A stretch of DNA of 64,000 nt, from contig KV748306.1 in the NCBI GenBank assembly GCA_001692895.1, forward strand, positions 1-64,000. Direction: 5' to 3'. The stretch's first letter is position 1, and each line of letters starts with the position of its first letter. The notes beneath the pieces were generated by a model that saw only the letters and a list, made by a program, of their open reading frames with translations, made no database searches and was not told where the DNA came from. Shown in pieces: positions 12,001 to 23,149 of this stretch. The translations under genes were made by a program, and so were the position numbers. This DNA is from Cenococcum geophilum 1.58 (taxonomy: Eukaryota; Ascomycota; Dothideomycetes; Gloniales; Gloniaceae).

Positions 12001-14572
12001 ACCTTTTTCTTTAGCGCCTCCTCCTTTCCTAGCGCCTCTTCCTCTAGTACCTCTTATTCTTAGGCTATCCTCATTCCCTAGCTCTTCTTATTTACCTAAC
12101 CCCTCTTATCCACCCAATTCCTTTAGTTCTATTCTAGGAAAATTGGTTTTAAAATTCTTATACCAAAACTTCCCTTGTTTTTCTGCTTCCTTATATAACG
12201 CCTAGATCCACTTACTAACAAAGCTAATTAGAATGTTCTGTTTAAAATAATTAGGTATATTGTTTTTGTTTTTAATGTAAAGCTTTTCCTAAGCCCCTTC
12301 TGGGGATATCTACTAGAACTCTAGCAGCACTTTAAACTGGCTAAGATTTTGAGTCTATGTCTTCTACTTATTAAAGAAGTTTGTTTAAGAATCTAAGTAT
12401 ATCTTTAGGTTTAGCGTAATCTAAATAGGATATATAAACAATTTTAGCTTAGTTTTTTCTTCTTCTTGGGTCTGTTGGGGTTTTTTCCCTCCAGTCTTAA
12501 CTTTTATTCCTTTAGTTCGGACTATTATCCTATTAATAGTTGGGAAATTGTAACGTTGGGGTATGTATAACACAGTTTTATCCTTAGAGGTATTGAAAGG
12601 TAAAATCTCGCCTTTGAAAAATGACGTTTTAATTAAGCTCGGACTATAGGGTAGATAGGAAAGACTATATATCGCAATTAATGCTAAGATAGTATGCTTA
12701 ATTATAAACCCAGTAATAGATAGATTGTTAATATACTCCGGCAACGCGTTTAAGAACTCTATATCGTAGTAATTTAATCTCTTCTTAAGTAGTATCCCAC
12801 CTATAGTATTGCGGGCTATATTATATAAATAGTGCCCTACAGATTCCTCTAGTTTATCATTATATTCGTTATAAAAATACTAGAGGTTGATAAGTTTTAG
12901 TATATTAATTAATAGATTTTAAATAGGCTGGCTATAAATATAAGCCTTTATATAGTAGTAGTGCCTAAATACGTTAGTAAAGGTATATAAGTAGAATGAG
13001 TATATTATACGTCTCTAAATCCGGCTTAGAACTTTTATTCTGGATTTCCAACTTAAACTTTAAAGTATCTCCGCCAATAGCCTTAAAGTATAGAGAGTTT
13101 AGATTAATCTTGCCTTTTATAATATACTTATTTAAGAGCAATAGGATATAGCTAGTGAAATCTTTGACTTTAAACCTCTTGTCGTCTTTAAACTTCTCAC
13201 CATTTGCTTATTTTACCTTTTCTTTTCGCTTCTATTAACACGCTAATTCTTTTTAAATTATAGTTAGAACTATCTCTATTATAAACAGGTTACTACTCCT
13301 ATTACTTACTTTAGTTAAGCCTCTATAGGCATATATTATTTTGTAATTATCCTGCCTATTTGACCTGCTAAGAATCCTATGGTTATTTGCTAATAAACTA
13401 AGGATTCCTTTTCTTTTTAGTGATAGTAAACCATTTAACTATTGACGTAATTCTGACTTTACGCTAATGGTGTCTTAGTCATCATCCTTCTCTATCTCTA
13501 AAGCATTGAGTTAATTAATGATAAAAACAACATTTAATATTGCTAATTACTCTTTAAGGAATTTATCTATCGCTTTTAGGTTGTCTAGCGTTAAGATAGC
13601 CTATTACTTGCTTATATCGCCCGCCTAGGCAAAAAGCATTACGGCTTTTATATATCTAACTTGCCTTTTTATTAATTCCTAACAATTAGGGATATATATA
13701 ACGTGTATTTTCCTAGCTGCTAATAAATAGATAAGGGTAGCTAGAAGATAAGACTTTCTATAGCCTCTAGTTCCATAGATAATAAGATAAGTTTTACTAT
13801 TATCTTTATAGAGGCACTTAACCTTGTATATAAGTGTTCTAAATTTCTCTCGCCCTATATATAGCCAATTTCTTTTAGTATCTTTAGAACTAATACTAAA
13901 TCTATTTAAATATGCCTCGATTATAAATGGAAAGGGTAATTTAGCGCCGAAGGTAGGTTTAGAAAACTACTTAATAAAATTAAAAAGCGGAATAACGCCT
14001 TTAAAAGGTAAATCAACGGATAACTAGCAGAGCTTTTTAATTTTCTGCTGGATAAGCTCCCTCTACTAATAAGCACTTTCGGCGAGCTGTTAATTGCTCT
14101 TAAGACGCGGCTTTTTAGAAGCGCTGTCGAATACGTTTACATCTTTAGCCTGTTATATACTTCCTGTAATTTTATTAGCTTATAGTATACTTAATATACT
14201 TAGATAAAGATAGTAAACTTACTTATTATACTAGCAGACCCTATAATGCTGTTAGCTTGATTCCTATATAGCATTGATTATATAATAAGATAGTAACTTA
14301 CTCTCCCCTTTCGCGGGCTCTATTAATAGTTTCGCGAGTACTATAGCTGTCCTATAAGATAGCCTACAATCCCTAAAAAAGCGCCAGTCACTATTATAGC
14401 TTAAGAAAGCAAGCCCGGTAACACACGCCGCTTTTAGTTTCGCGCGCTCGTCCTTATTAAGTGGGATATTTTAATCCCGCTTAATCTACGTAATTAGCTT
14501 ATCCATACTCCATTTCGTTAGGGGCTTTATATAGCTAGCCGGCTTAGGGTTATATTTTAGTGGGGTAGCCAT
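12000..14572 (-). pseudogene. P-loop ATPase gene, RIP-inactivated, possibly CRN/RHS-like
   Basis: The minus-strand frame starts MATPLKYNPKPASYIKP at 14572 and can be followed for about 850 codons through TAG/TAA stops. A Walker A-like motif, IYGTRGYRKSYLLATLIYLL, lies at 13720-13785; ancestral GxRGxGKS is inferred, and the G before KS is now Arg. IHVIYIPNC follows, and a Walker B-like stretch, ILNVVFIINQLNALE, lies near 13500-13535. The C-terminal part includes KNFKTNFPRIELKELGG (12110-12170) and a Gly/Arg/Lys-rich tail. The arrangement (P-loop, then ...YLPDC) resembles the ATPase domain of fungal Crinkler/RHS-type proteins from memory. The N-terminus does not show a typical Crinkler header, so the family is tentative. 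The frame at 12421-12744 is the least damaged part. Function is unknown; the ATPase call is firmer than the family. Confidence 0.6.
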
Positions 14573-15844
14573 AGCGGTTAATAGGACGGCGCGGCCAATA
14601 TATATAATAAGTAAAGTGGAAAGGAGAGACGGAGTGTACTTGTGGGTATATAAAGTAGGTATAAAAGTAGTGGCAAAGGGATAGGGAGTAGAAAGAGAAG
14701 GTGTAAAGGTTAACTAGTAGATAATATAGGGTTAGGACTTTAATATAAGATAAAAAGTAGTAAGAAAGCTTTATTAGAGATAAAGAGAAGTAGTAAACAA
14801 AGCGTAATATTACTAGGATAATAATATGCAGGCCAGTAAAAAGTTAAGCGGGGCTAGGCGCCTAAGCTAATTGGCGCGCTAAGGGTGGCAAATTTACGGT
14901 AGAATACCGTGCTTTACCGCCTAGCGATTACTTAATACTAAATTTTCGACATCTCTATACGGCCACCACTACCCCAATATATACGCTATAGATACCGCGC
15001 TAAAGTTATTAAAGTTGCTAAAGCCTAGAAAATAGCCTATTTATATATAAGTTACTAAAGATATAGTATTAATTATAAAACATCGTTACGCAGTTACCGC
15101 GGGTTATAGGGCACTATAAGGCACTGTAGATAGGAGGACTAGGCAATAAAGCAAGCAGCATAAAGATCTAGGGTAAAAGAATTATATACCCGGACTTCTG
15201 CTACGCTAACACAACGCGACGCGACTAAGTTATTGCTTTCCTACCTCCTCGCCATAGATAAGCACCTTATACCTATTAATAGTACGAAGTATACCTACTA
15301 GCCCGACCTCTGCCGCGCCCTTAATAACTAGGCTATTAAAGAGAAGTTCTTATTCCGGACAGGGACCTGCGGAAAGAATAGCCCTTAATTCCTATTTCTC
15401 GATTTCAGATTCCCGTTTTAAGCCCCTATCGGTTTTAAGCCCTAGCAGAAAATAGTTTACTGTTCTTAATTCCCATTTCCGCTATTTTAGACAAAGTAGA
15501 GGAGATATAATTTATGGTAGCTTTTATAGCGATATAGTGGGACAAAAATAGTATTGTCCTTGTTGCTACGGCGTATAGTACCTTACGTTATCGGTTAAGC
15601 TCTTATAGTGAAGTATTCTATATCTTAATAACTATCCTAATATATTAATACCGGTTTATTAAGGCGCGTATTAGCGGGAGATATGGCGTAGGTAAGTTCT
15701 AAAACAGCTAGTAGGACGTGATTTCTAAGACGAGCTTAAGTATATGCTATAGTTAGGAGAGGAGCGGGAGGTATATAGGCAAAAGTCTTACAATATAATA
15801 TTTATTGCCAACGAGGTAATAATAGATATTTTAAGCAGGCTGTA
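14573..15844. other. Intergenic region with faint coding remnants
   Basis: No whole gene is supported. A plus-strand stretch at about 15175-15400 is open apart from RIP-type stops (RDATKLLLSYLLAIDKHL, then PDLCRALNNQAIKEKFLF). It is richer in CpA than its surroundings and may be a fragment of an unidentified gene. A second plus frame at 15690-15850 leads into repeat R1. Confidence 0.35.
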
Positions 15845-16045
15845 GTATATAGGTAGAGTAGAATGTTTTATAAATTAGAAGATCAATTTTTAATATAGGC
15901 TATGTTATTATAGAAAACTTAGAGTGATTTCCTTAATAACTTGTAACTTGATTTCGGTATATTGATATACTAAACCCTTTTTTTTTTACCAATACTACCT
16001 TAATTCCCTATGGGGAGCAATTAATGCAAAGTTTATAGTCTAATG
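15845..16045 (+). repeat. Dispersed repeat R1, copy 2
   Basis: Matches copy 1: AGGTAGAGTAGAATGTTTTA, CTTAATAACTTGTAACTTG, a palindrome at 15952-15974, a T-run and CTTAATTCCCTATGGGGAGC. This copy is longer at its 3' end and, together with copy 3, shows that the family continues through AATTAATGCAAAG and AGTCTAATGGTAAC. Confidence 0.7.
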
Positions 16046-16720
16046 GTAACTGTGGTGTTGTAATTTAGTGCTCTTACCAATATTTAATATTAGTTGGTGC
16101 TGTAACGTACCTATACGGCGGGCGTGTACTGCTAATAAACAATGGTGGAAGTAAGCGTAAAAGGAAAGTTCGTGTCTCCTAAGGTGTCACGCCTAAGGCT
16201 AGAATTAATATAGCTATAGGTATTTAATTATATAGAGATAGAAGATAGCGTATTAGGGTTATAATAGAGGTTCGCTAGAACCCGTAGGCTGGAATATAAC
16301 ACGAATTAACACTAGTAGCGTTAATAACGGCAACAATAAATACTAATAGTAGTAGCACTTAACCGGCTGACTAGTTTTTATATTACGATCTTAATTATAA
16401 AGTACTAATATACAAAGAGCATAGCTATATAGTTTAAAATCTGTAGTTATATCTACGTAGCTATTCCTTAATACTGTAAAAGATATAAAAGGAAATCGTT
16501 AAAAAGTATAGTAAATATGCTTTTTTAGGCCTAAGGGATATGCTACTGCCAGTACTACCTAGACTATTATTTGAAATACTATAAGACACTTTTTATACCA
16601 CGAGGAAGTATATAGGTTTATTAGTATATAATAAAGTATAGAAGTATAGCAAAAAGATGCATAGATAGAAGTCAACTTAGTAAGACTTTACTCTTAAACT
16701 CTAACTTAAAAAGAGGTTTA
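16046..16720. other. Stretch without a supported gene
   Basis: GC content is slightly higher at 16080-16200 (GGCGGGCGTGTACTG), but no frame shows a recognisable motif. I see nothing else specific. Confidence 0.35.
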
Positions 16721-16865
16721 ATTTAATTTCGGTATAATAAATATGCTAAAATTAAAACAACGAAACCTTTTAAAGCTTTGGTCTGATTTCGGCATAACAA
16801 ACATGCCGAAATCAAAACAACGAGACCTTTTAGTAAATTTTTTTACCTAGTTTTAATATAAAAAG
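16721..16865 (-). repeat. 60-bp satellite units in inverted orientation
   Basis: About two units of the 60-bp satellite found at 18.5 and 21.3 kb, here reverse-complemented. Palindromes lie at 16727-16750 and 16787-16810, each followed by AAAACAACGARACCTTTTA. The second palindrome (TTTCGGCAT, AACAAAC, ATGCCGAAA) is one of the least mutated in the window. Confidence 0.8.
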
Positions 16866-17770
16866 CTATTCCTTTCTATTAAAATATAATGCTTAACTTA
16901 ATTTATTTAAGGAAGGCTAGTAGCTATATAATATAATATTAAAGAGGCTGGCTTTACTAACCTCCTTACGCCATTAGTGTCACGGTACTAGCAGTATTAC
17001 GGTACCGGCAAATTGCCGCAAATTGCTATAGATAGCGGTTACGTAACATAAGGTTATATAAAACTTCAAGCAGCACCGCTTGTCCTCCCCTTATAGTCTA
17101 AATAACAATAAAATATACAATAGCTACCGGACGACTTAAGGTAGAACTAGATCAATAACCCGCCTACCATAGTTAAACCCCCCCCCCCCCCCTTATACTT
17201 CGACCAACCTACACTATATACCCTTATGCTACCAGCAGATCTTGCTTTAATTGCCAAAGATAGGACAATGAATACTTAGAGGAATAGCCCCCTAAGACTA
17301 CCTACTACTAACTACTTACGAGATCTCGTAGAATAAGGTATTAGTAATACTAGGGAGTACTAAGTAAGGCATATATATAGGCTTGTATAAGAATATAGCG
17401 AGATTAAAAGAAGTAAAAATATGTAATATAGTACTAGTGCCCTTTAGGCTTAGTGCCTCCGGGTGGAATAAATATCATTATTATTATATCCTCCCCTTTC
17501 CTTTTCCTTAGCTTTTGTCGACCTAAATCGGAGTTCCTTACTACTATTATAATACTATCTAACGACCTAGATCGTCTATACAAACTATATCTTAGTTATC
17601 TTATATTTTAAGCTTATATATCTTATCGAACGTCTTATTACCTATTTCTCTTAACTATAACCTACTAAATAATAACGTTGTTATCATTATATTTGGACCT
17701 ACCTAATATATATAGGGGGGCTTCTAGGGCCCTCTTTAATAAACGGAGTTTTTATTCCTAATCGTCTATT
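16866..17770. other. Repeat-rich non-coding region
   Basis: The 16870-17050 part matches 5638-6095 in pieces and partly inverted (TTAACTTAATTTATYT, GGAAGGCT, GTTACGTAAC). A run of 15 C lies at 17178-17192. No gene is visible. The 17400-17770 part carries another copy-like TTTCCTTTTCCTTAGCTTT edge of the inverted-repeat family. Confidence 0.45.
17178..17192 (+). repeat. Homopolymer of 15 C
   Basis: A single uninterrupted C run in an AT-rich setting. It may be a real microsatellite or a length-uncertain sequencing feature. Confidence 0.8.
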
Positions 17771-17773
17771 TAA

Positions 17774-18242
17774 TAGCTTTAGATCCTCGTTTATAGACAA
17801 TCTAATCATATAGGCTTGCGCGTCTATCTTACTATACTTATACCTTAATTAACTAAGTCGTTAACAACTAGAAGATCAATTCTTTATACTATTGGTATTA
17901 TAGCACCGTAATACGTAACCTAGATAGGGAGCCTAGTTAGGGGTTTAGCTAAAGACTTAGCGTCCTAACGCGTATATGTTATATCTCTACCTCCTATATA
18001 TACCTCTTCTCTTCTCCTTAGCTTTATATCTTTATAATACAGCATTTATTTAAGCTTCGGTTTAGAGGCATTTATTTAAGCCGTAATATTCGGCATATTA
18101 ATATGCCAAAATCAGCCTTTTTTAATATATTAATATATTAAAATTAATCTTAGCGACTTAGTCAATCAAGCCACGAGCACGGCAAAGAGGATGCATGCAA
18201 GCCTATATAATTGGATTGTTTATTAACGAAGATCTAAAGCTA
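17774..18242. mobile_element. Inverted-repeat (fold-back) element
   Basis: The arm at 17774-17860 and the arm at 18154-18242 are reverse complements over about 87 bp, with differences mostly of RIP type. They are separated by about 293 bp that encode nothing. The arm sequence (GCCTATATAATT, then GAGGATCTAAAGCTA) also occurs at 5820-5906 and, inverted, at 61158-61245. This fits a non-autonomous element with long terminal inverted repeats or two opposed copies of a shorter repeat. A clean target duplication was not identified. Confidence 0.6.
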
Positions 18243-18520
18243 AAGAAAAGGAAAGGAGAAAGATAAGTGGCGCCGCTTAAGGTTTTATACAATCTTTTGG
18301 TCATATAGGGGTCACATAAGCCCTACGTCTACTATAACGTCTACTATAACTATAACTAGCTACTATTTTCTACTAGTGCTATAACAATTAACCTCCTATA
18401 GACGTAGAGCTTATAACTATATTAGGGCCTATATAATAGCTTATAGAGGTCTATAAAGTAAATACATTATATATAGAGAGGGATATTTGCAAAGTTATAA
18501 AGTAATATTTACATGTCGCT
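18243..18520. other. Non-coding AT-rich spacer
   Basis: Contains a short imperfect reverse-complement pair around CCTACGTCTACTATAACG (18312) and CCTCTATAGACGTAGAGC (18392), which could fold. No coding signal. Confidence 0.4.
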
Positions 18521-18632
18521 AAGGTTATTTTAATTTCAGCATATTTATTATACCGAAATCAGACCAAAGCTCCAAAAGGTCCCGTTGTTTTAATTTCGGC
18601 ATATTTATTATACCGAAATCAAATCAAAGCTT
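18521..18632 (+). repeat. 60-bp satellite, left part of split array
   Basis: About two units, with palindromes near 18535 and 18597, in the same orientation as the array at 21331-21820. The block ends in ATCAAAGCTT (18623-18632), the sequence with which the right-hand array begins. Confidence 0.85.
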
Positions 18633-21330
18633 AATTTTTCTTCCCTTTTTAAAATCATACGCCGCCCTAGCTGCCCTAAGGGCGCTATGCTAGGTCTTCT
18701 ATTTTACAGAGGTAGTCCTAGGTAATCACCCGTCTTACTTATAGTAGTAATTCCGTAAGGCTCTTATCCGCCTATTTACTACGTGCTATAGGTATATAGT
18801 GCCTAAAAGAGAAGCAAACGCCTAAAATCGCCAAGTCTAAATTAAACGCTAGAGTAATGTAATTATAAGGACATATATAGGTAGGGTAAGTTCCTATACA
18901 AAGAAGATAATTAAAATTAAATAATTAAAAAGTAGTAAGTACCTAAATTACCTCCGTTCCGTACTGTATATTAAAGCCAGGCCTATTTTACAGGCCTATT
19001 TTCTTACCGTAATGCTATCCGTCTTCCGCTAATGTTATATATAGCGTCTGCTGTTAAGAGAAACTCAAGTAATTACTTTTAGTCTATTCCTAGCCTCCAG
19101 AAACTGCCCTAGGAGGCCTTCTTATACTATATAGATTGCTGCCTTTTTTGCTAACTATATTTCGTTTAAGATCTCTTAAATGCTCTAAGGTTGGCTGTTA
19201 TACGACTATATTTCTTTCCTTAGTTTTTTAAAATTGGGACACTTAACTAGGACGTATCGTCCTGTCTATTTGTCCCCGTATATACACCTTAAGTTAGGCG
19301 CACGTTTAATCCTATAAAGGTAGCTCCTTAGAGCTACCTTTTCTATTTAGATCTAGGTAAGTATAGCCGAAAGGGCCTTTAGTAGGTCGTTGTGTATCTT
19401 AAGTCTCTGCTTTAAAATCTTTAGTGCTAATCTGTATAACTCCCCTCTAGTTTTACCTCTCTCCTATTTCCTCTCCCAGTGTACTTCCATTTAGGCTTTT
19501 ATATATCTCTTTACTGCCGCTAATAGGCTCTATAAGGAGGGGAAGGTGGGGGCCTTTTATCCTATCCCTTCCTTTCTCTATCCTGTTGCTTGCTTTACCA
19601 AGATATCCACTTATTTATTTCCTTTAATCTCCGCGTGTAAAGGGATCTAGTATATTATAACTTTTATGCTTATTATCTATACTGCTAAAAGCCTTTACCT
19701 TATTCTATATACTAAGTATTATCCTAATTAATTCCGAGGCTTTACTACTGCTTAAATCGCTACTTAGCTGTCCATAAATATCGTAAGTCTTCTAATTAGT
19801 AGTGAATATTTTAGTGCTAGGTCTAGGGCCAGTTAAAGGCCTTTTAGCTCTCCGGCGTATATGCTGCTAACTTAGTTTATCCCTATATAATTAGTTACCT
19901 CTATTCCTAATTAAGGTATATATACTAACGCCAACCTCCCCATTAACTTTGCTTCCGTCAGTATACGCTAGGAAGTATCTTAGGTTATCTTTAGTTTCCT
20001 ATACAATCTAGTTATACTCCTGCTTTGCTATTTCTTTATCCCTAGTAATATAGGTTTATAGTAGTTTAACCTAGGGGTAGAGCCTCTCTGGGCGGATCTC
20101 TTCTATAAGTAGTGTTCCCTTAGGGAGGTATAGTATGGCATTATTTTCCAGTTTCTGGAGAGGGCTATGCTATTGATATTTGCTTAGGGCAGATCTTCTT
20201 AGTTATAGGATCTTATAGTACAGCGGTGAGCCTCTAATACGATTTAAGGAGGACTCTACTGCGCGGTAAAGCGCTACTTTAATAAGTGGGATGTGTATAT
20301 CGACTTCTAGTACGGCTCTAGCTGTGGTCTAAAATGCTCCCGTTATAAGGCAGAGCGCTCTATATTAGACCCTTACAAGCACCTAATAGACTTATTTAGC
20401 TCTTTTAATAAACCTACGTCCTCCTTCCGGTATATACTAGTAGGAGGCTATATATAGCATATATAGTACGACTGCGGCAATATACAGCCGTCTTATATAT
20501 CCGGCTGTAATGCCCTACGTAGTTCCTATAATGCCAGATAGACATACAAGCTGGCCTGTTAACCGTTTAACAACGTAGCCTAGGTGTGCCTTTTCGGATA
20601 GTTAGTTGTCTAAGATAACTCCTAAGTATTAGGCCTTTATTGTTAGTTAGATCGTCTATATCCTTCCATTCTTTAGTTAAAGCACTAAAGGACGCTTCCC
20701 GTTCTCTTCCAATATCTTCTTTCTTAGGGGGATAAAGTATATAAGCTTGTACTTCTGTAGTGCGAATATTAAGGCGTGCTAGTTTGCCCACTTTTCCGCC
20801 CTTTTATACAGCATCACCAGCGTCTTTATTATTTCTTTAGTAGTTCTTCCGTTTACTATAATGCTTATATTATCAATATAGCCTATAACAAGTCCGTGTC
20901 TAAGCCCGTCTTTATCTATAGCTATATTTAGAAGGTTAACGTTATAAAATAAGTAGAGGATTAGTAATATTAGTAAGCCTTATAGGATCCCTATTAGTAT
21001 AAGGAACCTTTTTAATATACCTTCTAGTAGCTTAATGCAGGTAGACTTTCCTATAAGAAAGCTGTTAATCCAGTTAACTATTAGGGTGGGTATTCTTCGT
21101 TTCTAGAGGTAGTGGATAAGCCTATAGTATAATACGTTATTAAAGGCTCCGCTTACGTCGAGTATAAATAGGCTTACTATGTCTTCTTCTCCCGTTTACT
21201 ATAACGCGTATACCTTCTCTAGGAGGAGGTGCACCGCGTATTCGCAACTAGCTGCTGCTCTTCCACCTATATAAGTGCGTAGTAGGAGGCCATAGGCGTC
21301 CGCTATAAAGAGTAGTCGTTTTATAAGCAG
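18633..21330 (-). mobile_element. 5'-truncated LINE (non-LTR retrotransposon) inserted in the 60-bp satellite
   Basis: The element lies between two same-orientation blocks of the satellite and is bounded by a direct duplication ATCAAAGCTT (18623-18632 and 21331-21340). Its 3' end, on the minus strand, meets the left block with a T/C-rich run on the plus strand (AATTTTTCTTCCCTTTTT), equivalent to an A-rich LINE tail. The 5' end falls inside the reverse transcriptase domain, so endonuclease and N-terminal regions are missing. That is the normal outcome of incomplete target-primed reverse transcription. Confidence 0.8.
19000..21330 (-). pseudogene. LINE ORF remnant: reverse transcriptase and RNase H (Tad-like)
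   Basis: The minus strand, read through RIP stops and a few frame changes, shows GGRAAASCEYAVHLLLEKV (21220-21270). RT motif A follows as SLFILDVSGAFNNV (21140-21178), then the ILQGLLILLILYLFYN block (about 20950-21000) and the catalytic YxDD box as GYIDN (20868-20886, one Asp lost by mutation). After WANXHALIFALQKYKL (20740-20780) come GVILDN and, near 19940-19985, the RNase H start AYTDGSKVNGEVGVS with its first catalytic Asp kept. A C-terminal FIGLNVRLT block (about 19290-19320) matches the GHIGLNARL region of Tad-clade elements. The combination of RT with C-terminal RNase H is typical of fungal Tad-type LINEs. The 74-residue open frame at 20567-20791 is a different frame and not the real protein. 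Confidence 0.8.
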
Positions 21331-21820
21331 ATCAAAGCTTTAAAAGGTTTTATTATTTTAATTTTAGTATATTTATTATACCAAAATCAAACTAAAGCTT
21401 TAAAAGATCTCGTTGTTTTAATTTTGGCATATTTATTATACCAAAATTAGACTAAAGCTCCAAAAGGTCTCGTTGTTTTAATTTCAGCATATTTGTTATG
21501 CTAAAATCAGACCAAAGCTCCGAAAGGTCTCGTTGTTTTAATTTTAGTATATTTGTTATACCAAAATCAAACTAAAGCTTCAAAAGGTCTCGTTGTTTTA
21601 ATTTTAGTATATTTATTATGCCAAAATCAAACCAAAGCTTTAAAAGGTCTCGTTGTTTTAATTTCGGTATATTTATTATACCAAAATTAAACCAAAGCTT
21701 CGAAAGGTCTCGTTATTTTAATTTCAGTATATTTATTATACCGAAATTAAACCAAAGCTTTAAAAGGTCTTATTGTTTTAATTTTAGTATGTTTATTATA
21801 CCAAAATCAAACTAAAGCTT
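21331..21820 (+). repeat. 60-bp satellite array, about 8 units
   Basis: Units of exactly 60 bp run in register from 21361 to 21780 with partial units on both sides. Each contains GGTCTCGTTGTTTTAATTT, one TTTYGGCAT/ATGCCRAAA palindrome with a 7-base spacer (mutated to forms such as TTTTAGTAT and ATACCAAAA), and TCAAACTAAAGCTT. Differences between units are nearly all C/T or G/A. An open frame through it (21618-21815) is a by-product of the 60-bp period, not a gene. Confidence 0.9.
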
Positions 21821-22229
21821 TCTAAGGCTACTTTTAGTTTAACGCCTCTCGTCTAACTTATATCTGTAATTTATTATACGTCAAGATTAGCGGCTAAGAT
21901 ACCCCTAATCTATATCTAATATAGAAGAGCTAAATCGATATAGGTAGTTATAATCGTTTAATAGCAATATATATAAAGGCTTAGTTAATAAAATAGGATC
22001 TATTAGTAGCTAGTAAACTAGAATTCTAAGATAAGGACTAGAAGAAAGTCAGGGAAAGGATATATCTATATATATAGTGCTAAGTCCCTAGCCAAGCTCC
22101 TAACTAGGGTCTGTAATAGTGCTGTAACAATATCTACAGCAGTAAAAATACTACTCTTTACTATATTAGGTTAAGTAGCAATGAGGCTAGCTTTTATTAT
22201 AAGAATAAATTATAATCCCCAGCTTAACG
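21821..22229. other. Repeat debris, no gene
   Basis: AAGGACTAGAAGAAAGTCAGGGAAA (22033-22060) resembles the reverse complement of 61133-61160. CTAAGTCCCTAGCCAAGCTCC (22079) resembles 61080-61100. This suggests a decayed copy of the inverted-repeat family. Confidence 0.4.
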
Positions 22230-22715
22230 TAAAGCTAGTTCTATATAAAGTTATATACTATATCTACGCTATCTTTTAACATACCTTTAACTAATTCAAT
22301 TTATATCTTCGCATCTGTTTTATAGAATACTTACTAAATAGTCTAAGGCATAACGGCCCTAATAGAGAACTTCGGCACTAGTATTATTCCCGTTTTACCT
22401 CCCAGCGTTATAACTAAGTAAGCTTATCCTACTCTTCTTTAAATTATTACTAAATTTTCCAGGCTAAACCGTTAGGGAAAATAATAGATAGCTTTTATTT
22501 ACAGCTTGCTAAACGGGTAAGCGCCTTTTATTAACCCTATATATATATTGCTTTAGAAACATATATACTAGCCAATTAAAGCCGGCGAGGCTATTACTAT
22601 TGGGCAAATCAAGATAGGTATTAAACGACCTCTTTTAAAAGGGATTAACGCGGCGGTAGGGGAAGGTAAAGTGTTATATACTGGCTTGGAAAGTATATAT
22701 AGTAGAGATTTATAA
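22230..22715 (+). pseudogene. Family B gene, 3' fragment
   Basis: Homologous to the 3' third of the family B gene at 51778-53390: TTCAATTTATATCTTCGCATCT, the segment after TTCGGCACTAGTATTATTCCC, and ATTGGGCAAATCAAGATAGGT all have counterparts at 52810-53130. Only about 160 codons are present. The 5' end is lost at about 22230, where the flank is unrelated repeat. Function unknown. It is convergent with the CxxC gene, as in the second copy. Confidence 0.65.
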
Positions 22716-23149
22716 AGTACTACTATAACTAATCAGGTCACGTCTAATTAGGATTTTAAAGGCAGTAGGCCTCTAAATTGTAGAAGATAATTAAATAGGT
22801 AGTAATTTTAAATAGTAGTATGTAATACAACCTAACGATTAAATTTGCAATTACTATAATATTATATATAACAGCTATACTAAAGGAGTATTTATTAGAG
22901 TGTTATACCTAAGTAGTTCTTAGTATATAAACACGCCAAAACAACTATTTTCTAACTCTAGTTTTAATAAGGCTGTATACGGTTATGCTTAGTATAGCAA
23001 GCTAATCTATATTAATTACTAGCTTTTATATAAACGCATCTATTTAAATAGTAGCCTAATTGATAATTATATCCCTATAGTCCGTATAGCTTACTATTCC
23101 ACTCCTTAATGTTTATATTAGAATATATTATAGACTATATAAAATAAGG

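Noticed and set aside
20567..20791. 74-residue open frame on the minus strand
   Set aside because: Different frame from the LINE reverse transcriptase, which is readable in the neighbouring frame.
21618..21815. 65-residue open frame of repeated KSNQSFKRS type
   Set aside because: It follows the 60-bp satellite period exactly; 60 is divisible by 3, so an open unit stays open. No evidence of a gene.
21331..21820. Possible CRISPR array
   Set aside because: Units are contiguous and similar over the whole 60 bp with no unique spacers, and the context is fungal.
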